Part shown: in pieces, positions 59,017 through 64,000 of the stretch
Layout of the letters: the number at the start of each line of letters is the position of its first letter
Numbering within the stretch: the stretch's first letter is position 1
Origin: an uncultured Siphonobacter sp.
Lineage (GTDB): Bacteria; Bacteroidota; Bacteroidia; Cytophagales; Spirosomataceae
NCBI GenBank assembly: GCA_913775095.1
Contig: CAJYIW010000024.1
Location: 62,001-126,000, forward strand
DNA: 64,000 nt
Direction of reading: 5' to 3'
Made by a program: the position numbers and the translations under genes
The notes under the pieces: model-generated
Told to the model about the DNA's origin: nothing
The model's input: the letters and a program-made list of their open reading frames with translations, nothing else
Database searches by the model: none

Positions 59017-61523
59017 TTCAATTCCACCCAGACCTCTCCCGCTTTCGTTCCCGGAATGCCTTCCTGATATTTCTTCATTCGCTGATTCCATTCCACTACT
59101 CTCGGATTATTTTCTACCGTTTTCGGATCCAGTTTTTCCAGACTTTCTCCTTTCGGTATGCTGATGACCAGCATCAGCTGACGACCGTTTCTGAACAAAA
59201 GCAATTGTTGAAAACTGGCGTTACAGAAACCTTTGGAGACTTCGGGCCATTTTTCAAGCTGCGTGGCGTGGTAGTCCATGTATTCCCGCTGAAGTTTGGG
59301 ATCGGCTACCAGATTAGCCGTCAGAACCGTATGCTCCCATTCTTTCGCTTCGGCGGTATCGTCACACTTTTTACGATTGAATTCGTAGAATAAATCATCG
59401 TAGGTTTTGATCTGAACGCCGGGGAAGGCCGATTTCAGTCGCTCCCGCAGCAGATACACATCCTGCACTTTATCAAAAATGACGTAATGATTTTCCCAGC
59501 GATGCAGGGCCTTTTCGGATACGTTTCCCTTCGTTAGTACCGCCCGTAACTTCTCTTCGTGCAGCGGCTGGGAAGTAATCAACTCCACGATTACGGGTTT
59601 CTCGACGTTAATCTGCCAGTAGGTATCTGGTTTGGAATTATACTTCAGCAAATGACGATACCCGGCTTCCAGCCCCGCCCGGTTTTTGATGCTGTCAGCT
59701 ACGCCGGGACCGTTATTCGTCCAGACGTTGTTCGGTCCGTTGGCGTTTTGCAGGTATTTTTCCGAGGGCGTCCAGTTGTCCCGTATCGTGAAATACGATG
59801 AGCCTTCATCCGTATAGAGGTAAAACCAGTGCTGCGGAATGTGGGCATACGGAGCCTTATAAATGCTGTCGATTTTGTTCTCAATAATCTGCGAACCGGG
59901 CTGAGCCGAAAGCGTATACACGGCCGCCACATCGTACATGTGTTTGCCGTAATGATGGATTTTATTGGCCCGTATCAGGTTGTTACGCATCACACTGATG
60001 GTACGAGTCCACCCCCAGCCCAGGCTGATTCCGCTGTAGCCAACTTCGTTGATTTCGTTGTGCTCGACGGTCAGCTCCCGAACAAAGCCCGCTCCGATTC
60101 CAACGCAGCCCCAGTCTTCGTTGGTCACATTGGTAATGAGGTTATTACGAATGGTCAGACCACTACAAACCTCCCGGTCGTCTTTCGGCTGATACGGCAA
60201 ATGAGCTTCGATGGATTCATCGGAGAACACGCCCGCCTGAATGCCCGTACCGCCAATGTCTTTAAAAAGGTTACCAATGATCTGGTTGTCCTGAACGCCC
60301 CGGTGATAATCGAGGCCAGTAGACGCCAAATGCTCAAAACGACAGTTTTCAAAGCCCGTATGGTTGGCATACGAAACTTCTACGGCTCCCGTCGGTCGAC
60401 CCACCCAGGCCTGGTTTTCCAGTGTTTTTTTATCGGGTGTACCGGGAATTTTCAGCTTATACGCATCAAGCATATACAAACCCGCCTGATGCGGCACGTG
60501 TCCTTCGCGGGAAGGCCGGAGCCAGCCTGCGTGCTCGAAAGAAATGCCTTTGAAATGCACCTGTGATACGGGTCGATCCATTGTACCCGTCATCCGAACC
60601 AGCGTTTCCAGATACGGAGCCATTACTTCCGCCTGGCTCAGGTTCTCCCCTGCTTTGGGGTAATAATACAGTTTTTGTGTATTCGTATCGAGGAACCATT
60701 CACCGGGCTCGTCGAGCAACTGAATGGCGTTGGTCAGGTAGTACGCCGAATTGCCCGTTTCCTTCGAAATCCACGGAGCGGGCCAGGGATGTTCCGACTG
60801 AATACGGCTTTCAGGCTGGTGGAAATACACTTTGGCACTGTCGCCCTGAATTTCCAGTTTTTTCACCCGAAGATTAGCCACCGCCCACCACTGATGAATG
60901 AAAAATTCGAGTCCGGTTGCCTGTGATAAATCGCCGAATTTCGGAGCGGGAATCCAGCAGGTTTGTTCGGATTTGTTCCAGGATAAAATTCGGTTCATTT
61001 TCGAATACGGCGTATCCTTGGCTCGTACGGCTTTTTCGCCGTTCACCCACAATTGCCGGAATTCGAACGGTCGACCGCCCACTAATGGAACATTCGTTAC
61101 CCAGACTTTCCCTGCCACTGCTCTGGGTAATCCTGATACTGAACCTTTGAGTTGCTGCCAGCCCGTGATGGCCACGCCACCACTCAGGACGGAGCGTTCC
61201 TGCGGAGCCGATTGAATGACGGTTGGACTAGCCTCCGTACCCGAATCTTCCGGACGAATCCAAACGGTTTCTTCCAGGAAATACCTACCTCCGGCCAGGA
61301 AAATATTCGCTCCCTGCGTTACTGAGGGATCGGACAGCCGTCGCCATTCACGTACCTTCCGCAAGGCCATAGGCAGGCTGGCCAGCGGTTTGTCTTTCGT
61401 ACCGGGGTTCGCATCCGAGCCTTGTTTCGAAACCCAGATTTCTGCTTTTTGGGCGAAAAGGGAGGTCGAGCAAAGGCCTAAGGCAAGCAGGATGTACGCT
61501 AGTTTATTCATTGCATTCATCAA
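59013..61523 (-). CDS. GH141-like right-handed beta-helix protein fused to L-rhamnose mutarotase-like domain
   Basis: 836 residues, signal peptide to about Ala24. Residues about 28-640 form a right-handed beta-helix of GH141 style (IWVSKQGSDANPGTKDKPLA, SGLDYHRG-like STGLDYHRGV, GYSGISLGWGWTRTISVMRN, AVYTLSAQPGSQIIENKID). Residues about 731-836 resemble RhaM, the rhamnose mutarotase: REYMDYHATQLEKWPEVSKG matches E. coli RhaM around its catalytic His, followed by QLMLVISIPKGESLEKLD and NPRVVEWNQRM; residues 643-730 may be a second, degenerate copy of the same ferredoxin-like fold. GH141 members are alpha-L-fucosidases or xylanases. Fusion of a hydrolase with a mutarotase for rhamnose is unusual. 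Confidence 0.8.
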   Translation of the reverse strand: MMNAMNKLAYILLALGLCSTSLFAQKAEIWVSKQGSDANPGTKDKPLASLPMALRKVREWRRLSDPSVTQGANIFLAGGRYFLEETVWIRPEDSGTEASPTVIQSAPQERSVLSGGVAITGWQQLKGSVSGLPRAVAGKVWVTNVPLVGGRPFEFRQLWVNGEKAVRAKDTPYSKMNRILSWNKSEQTCWIPAPKFGDLSQATGLEFFIHQWWAVANLRVKKLEIQGDSAKVYFHQPESRIQSEHPWPAPWISKETGNSAYYLTNAIQLLDEPGEWFLDTNTQKLYYYPKAGENLSQAEVMAPYLETLVRMTGTMDRPVSQVHFKGISFEHAGWLRPSREGHVPHQAGLYMLDAYKLKIPGTPDKKTLENQAWVGRPTGAVEVSYANHTGFENCRFEHLASTGLDYHRGVQDNQIIGNLFKDIGGTGIQAGVFSDESIEAHLPYQPKDDREVCSGLTIRNNLITNVTNEDWGCVGIGAGFVRELTVEHNEINEVGYSGISLGWGWTRTISVMRNNLIRANKIHHYGKHMYDVAAVYTLSAQPGSQIIENKIDSIYKAPYAHIPQHWFYLYTDEGSSYFTIRDNWTPSEKYLQNANGPNNVWTNNGPGVADSIKNRAGLEAGYRHLLKYNSKPDTYWQINVEKPVIVELITSQPLHEEKLRAVLTKGNVSEKALHRWENHYVIFDKVQDVYLLRERLKSAFPGVQIKTYDDLFYEFNRKKCDDTAEAKEWEHTVLTANLVADPKLQREYMDYHATQLEKWPEVSKGFCNASFQQLLLFRNGRQLMLVISIPKGESLEKLDPKTVENNPRVVEWNQRMKKYQEGIPGTKAGEVWVELK

Positions 61524-61582
61524 CTAAATTCTCCGGGTTTCACCCGGGGCTATGGATAGGTTGATTCCTCCGGGGTCGTATT

Positions 61583-62473
61583 TCAAGCCTGAAAAATGGA
61601 TTTCAGGTACTTTGTGTTGGCACTGAAATTCTTTTTGACGTTCCGGGGATCGCTGGCGTCGCGGGAGCGTTCGATGACCAGCCAGCCTTTCCAGTCCATG
61701 TCGTCGAGCGTCTGTTTGACTTTTTTCAGGTCCATCCGCTTGTTATTTTCCAGCCATACGCCGTCTTCATCGGTCGCGTGAATCATACAGATCCGTTTTT
61801 TACCGAGGATGCGGAGTTCTTCGTGCAGATCCCGACCGTTTTTGAGGGGATTGGAGAAGTTGAAATAGCTTTGAATGTGTTTAGAACCGATGTCGTTCAG
61901 TAAGGCCACTTCGCCTTTGGCATCCAGGGCTGTTTCGATCCCAATGACGACTCCGGCTTTTTTCGCCATTTTACCCACCACTTTCAACCGCTCCACGATG
62001 GCCGGACGTAACTCCGGATTTTTCACCAGATCCCCCTGCGTACCGAGGGGCAGAAACCCGACTTTTACGTTCATGGCTTTCATCGTATCGATGCAGTCCT
62101 GCACCATTCGTTCGTAGGTTGCCCGCGTAGCAAAACTTTGGGCGTAGAATCCGCTCATGGCAAGCGAACAGATTTCCAGATTCAGTTCTTTGGCTTTATC
62201 CAGAAATTGCTGACGGATTTCGGGTTTGGCTAACTGACTGTCGAAGGTCTCACGGTTACCCAGTCCGCCCATGTCTACTTCCAGTCCGTCGGCTCCAATT
62301 TCTTTGGTTAATTGAAACGCACTCAGCTTCTGCCGTTTGAGAATCATCAGATCCACTACGGCAATTTTATAGGCCTGTTTATCCTTCGCAAACACCTCAA
62401 AAGGCGAGCTATATAATGCAGCCGACAGAAATACCGACTGACCCAGAAACTGACGACGATTGATGTTTTTCAT
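61583..62473 (-). CDS. Tat-exported sugar phosphate isomerase/epimerase-type TIM barrel protein
   Basis: 296 residues. The N-terminus NINRRQFLGQSVFLSAALYS has the twin-arginine motif R-R-x-F-L, so export through Tat is predicted. The rest is a xylose-isomerase-like TIM barrel: EIGADGLEVDMGGLGNRETF, VIGIETALDAKGEVALLND, SYFNFSNPLKNGRDLHEELR, CMIHATDEDG and MDWKGWLVIERSRD, with metal-binding-type Glu/His/Asp positions. Activity on a free sugar such as rhamnose/rhamnulose or a keto-sugar in the periplasm is inferred; its substrate is unknown. It follows the STN-esterase gene and precedes the beta-helix/RhaM gene on the minus strand. Confidence 0.82.
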   Translation of the reverse strand: MKNINRRQFLGQSVFLSAALYSSPFEVFAKDKQAYKIAVVDLMILKRQKLSAFQLTKEIGADGLEVDMGGLGNRETFDSQLAKPEIRQQFLDKAKELNLEICSLAMSGFYAQSFATRATYERMVQDCIDTMKAMNVKVGFLPLGTQGDLVKNPELRPAIVERLKVVGKMAKKAGVVIGIETALDAKGEVALLNDIGSKHIQSYFNFSNPLKNGRDLHEELRILGKKRICMIHATDEDGVWLENNKRMDLKKVKQTLDDMDWKGWLVIERSRDASDPRNVKKNFSANTKYLKSIFQA

Positions 62474-62510
62474 AGAATTCCTATTACTTTTTTGATTATC
62501 CGAAGAATTA

Positions 62511-62542
62511 CCTTCCCGAAAGTTTTAAAACTTTCGGGAAGG
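62511..62542. repeat. Perfect 32-base palindrome of the CCCGAAAGTTT family
   Basis: CCTTCCCGAAAGTTTT and its exact complement, no loop, between the esterase stop and the TIM-barrel start. The least decayed member of the family. Confidence 0.85.
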
Positions 62543-62566
62543 TGTCAGGTCGTATGACTCCACTGA

Positions 62567-63943
62567 TTAATGAATCATTTTCTCCAGTTCCTCAAAGCTC
62601 CGAATCGCGTTTTCTGGCAGGTTTTCGCCTTTTTCTCCGAACACATACATCGCCGGATATTTTTCTACGGTGCACTTGGATTCATCAAACTGACCGGAAG
62701 CATTCTGCCCTTTTTTCGCATCCAGTTTAAACTGTTCAACTAAGAACTGATACAAAGCCAACCGTTTATTAATGCCGTAATCGTGGCCTTCCTGCGATAA
62801 ATGCACGTTTTTGATGACGGCTGCTGAGCCGTAAAAGCCATAGGTCCGTTGCAGAAAAGGAAACTCCTGCTCGGGGACGTATTGGGTCCAGTCTTTGCCG
62901 TCGGAGATGACCAGTTGCGGGCGGGGAGCTGCCATGGCGGCCATCTCTACATTGTTGGTTCCGTGACCACACAAATGCACGCCCATCCCACTCTCGCAGG
63001 GGCAACCGCCGCTGTGGTACGAAGAAGTCATGACTACCGGAACGCTTAGATCTATACGATCATCCAGAGCCGTCAGCAGCATCGTCTGGCTTCCGCCCCC
63101 CGAACCACCCGTTACAGCCACGCGATGGGGGTCAGCGTTTTTCTGGGTTAACAGCCAGTCGAGAATCCGCATGCCGTTTACAATCTGGATGGTATTGGCC
63201 AGACTCCGGCGGTGATCCGCCGACTGAAATTGTAGCAGGGATTCTCCCCAGGCAAACAGATCGTAGCTAAAAGCCATGGCTCCCATCCGGGCCTGCATGG
63301 CACAACGCAACTGCGAGTCCTTCCGGTAGCGACCATCGCCAAAGTGCCCGTCGGGATTAAGGATGACGGGCATCAATCCTTTAGTATTCGTGGGTTTATA
63401 CAATGATCCACACACGTACACGCCGGGTAAGGTTTCAATGGCTACATTTTCCACCGTATAACCATCAAACGTGCGTTTGTTGGTAAGGATCGGCTGACTA
63501 TTCGGCGAGGCCGGAAGCTGATCGATTTTCAGCGTTTTCCGCATGCAGGCTTTAAGTTCGGCTTTTCGTTTTTCCCAGCTGGCCTGATCCGTATACAACG
63601 AAGCCAGGTAATCCAGCTGCTGCTTGCCTTCTTTGGGTGTTTTCAGGTGATACTGAAAGGCCTGGAGCTTGTATTTATGATCGCCTTCTTTGGTGAACGT
63701 GATGTCCTGCGAAGCAAAGATATTCGACATCGTTTGCTCCACGTCAGGACGGAAACGCCATTCGGCATAGGTAATCTGACGATCTTTTACCAGCTCTTCG
63801 GGATATCGGATCTTTACGGAATACTGCGTTTCAATTTCCTGAATGATGTCTTTCAGGGGCTTTTTAAACGCATCATCCGAGTTTTGGGCGAATGCCTGCG
63901 AGCCCATCAACAATGAAAGAGCGATCTGGACCAGTGGTTTCAT
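62567..63943 (-). CDS. STN domain fused to an alpha/beta-hydrolase (putative carbohydrate acetylesterase)
   Basis: About 458 residues from ATG 63943 (MKPLVQIALSLLMGSQAFAQ is a signal peptide; the frame stays open 9 codons further). Residues about 22-95 resemble the STN (secretin/TonB N-terminal) domain: KPLKDIIQEIETQYSVKIRY then two further strand pairs and FASQDITFTKEGDHKYKLQ. The C-terminal alpha/beta-hydrolase has the nucleophile elbow GGSGGGSQT, a His in LSQEGHDYG and a Cys-rich loop GGCPCESGMGVHLCGHG. A sugar-ester hydrolase such as a pectin acetyl-esterase is the best guess by context. STN domains normally occur on receptors or sigma regulators, so this fusion is odd. Confidence 0.75.
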   Translation of the reverse strand: MKPLVQIALSLLMGSQAFAQNSDDAFKKPLKDIIQEIETQYSVKIRYPEELVKDRQITYAEWRFRPDVEQTMSNIFASQDITFTKEGDHKYKLQAFQYHLKTPKEGKQQLDYLASLYTDQASWEKRKAELKACMRKTLKIDQLPASPNSQPILTNKRTFDGYTVENVAIETLPGVYVCGSLYKPTNTKGLMPVILNPDGHFGDGRYRKDSQLRCAMQARMGAMAFSYDLFAWGESLLQFQSADHRRSLANTIQIVNGMRILDWLLTQKNADPHRVAVTGGSGGGSQTMLLTALDDRIDLSVPVVMTSSYHSGGCPCESGMGVHLCGHGTNNVEMAAMAAPRPQLVISDGKDWTQYVPEQEFPFLQRTYGFYGSAAVIKNVHLSQEGHDYGINKRLALYQFLVEQFKLDAKKGQNASGQFDESKCTVEKYPAMYVFGEKGENLPENAIRSFEELEKMIH

Positions 63944-64000
63944 AGGCTTAAAGGAGATAGTTTCAACCATCGGGCGAATTAACCGTCCGTTCGGTCTTTC

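Noticed and set aside
59829-60566. Plus-strand ORF of 245 codons opposite the beta-helix gene
   Set aside because: The minus-strand beta-helix protein is coherent with a signal peptide and domains; the opposite frame shows no domain.
1-64000. Type IX secretion C-terminal sorting domains on the hydrolases
   Set aside because: No hydrolase ends in the conserved Ig-like sorting tail; C-termini look like enzyme domains or beta-sandwich modules.
1-64000. tRNA, rRNA or prophage/transposase genes
   Set aside because: No tRNA cloverleaf, rRNA segment, integrase or transposase pattern was recognised in reading either strand; a covariance search could still find a small RNA.

Overview
The window looks like chromosomal DNA of a plant-polysaccharide-degrading Bacteroidota bacterium, probably order Cytophagales (Siphonobacter/Spirosoma/Larkinella-like; this placement is inference from protein style, not a database result). 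Supporting signs are GLPGLI-family proteins, DUF1080, DUF5703 and DUF3826 proteins, TonB-type outer-membrane proteins, many Sec-signal glycoside hydrolases, and TAnnTTTG-type -7 promoter boxes close to start codons instead of Shine-Dalgarno sites.

Layout. 0-5 kb: the N-terminus of a SusC-like receptor (cut by the left edge), a DUF3826 protein, an AraC regulator, and a two-gene unit of sodium/solute symporter plus DHDPS-family aldolase. 5-22.5 kb: first glycoside hydrolase block, mostly one minus-strand train read in the order GH20b/GH67-like alpha-uronidase candidate, MGH1-type hydrolase, GH28, GH95, GH2-malectin, with a divergent DUF5703 hydrolase and a GH127 beta-L-arabinofuranosidase. 22.6-25.5 kb: small DUF6984-like protein, acyltransferase-3, DUF1080 protein. 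25.5-31.5 kb: an AT-rich island with a TonB-type outer-membrane protein, three GLPGLI genes (one broken by an in-frame TGA), a small Cys-rich secreted peptide and a stand-alone LuxR-type HTH. 31.8-41 kb: housekeeping-like genes (zinc metallopeptidase, M81 MlrC-like, DUF2723 glycosyltransferase-like, S9 peptidase, 2H phosphoesterase). 41.3-64 kb: second hydrolase block with GH106, GH2, a beta-propeller hydrolase, two GH78-type rhamnosidases, an SSS symporter, a Gfo/Idh oxidoreductase, a GH141-like beta-helix protein fused to a rhamnose-mutarotase domain, a Tat-exported TIM-barrel protein and an STN-esterase fusion; a YidD-TPR gene and its partner are inserted between.

Together the two blocks read as a system for dismantling rhamnose-, arabinose-, fucose/galactose- and galacturonate-rich pectin (rhamnogalacturonan I and/or II): exo-acting enzymes release L-rhamnose, L-arabinose, L-fucose or L-galactose and uronic acids in the periplasm or at the surface, SSS symporters import monosaccharides, and the mutarotase domain, the oxidoreductase and the aldolase are plausible downstream steps. 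No SusD or polysaccharide lyase is seen inside the window, so the large-substrate import step must be elsewhere (perhaps beyond the left edge).

Almost every non-coding gap is packed with short palindromes belonging to several recurrent families (GGTGAAGACACC, CCCGAAAGTTT/AAACTTTCGGG, GGATTTGCAATCC, ATCGCGTCT, GCTGCCAGC/GCTGGCAGC, CCCCGGATTTCATCCGGGG). This is the most unusual non-coding property of the window. No tRNA, rRNA, CRISPR array, transposase or phage gene was recognised.
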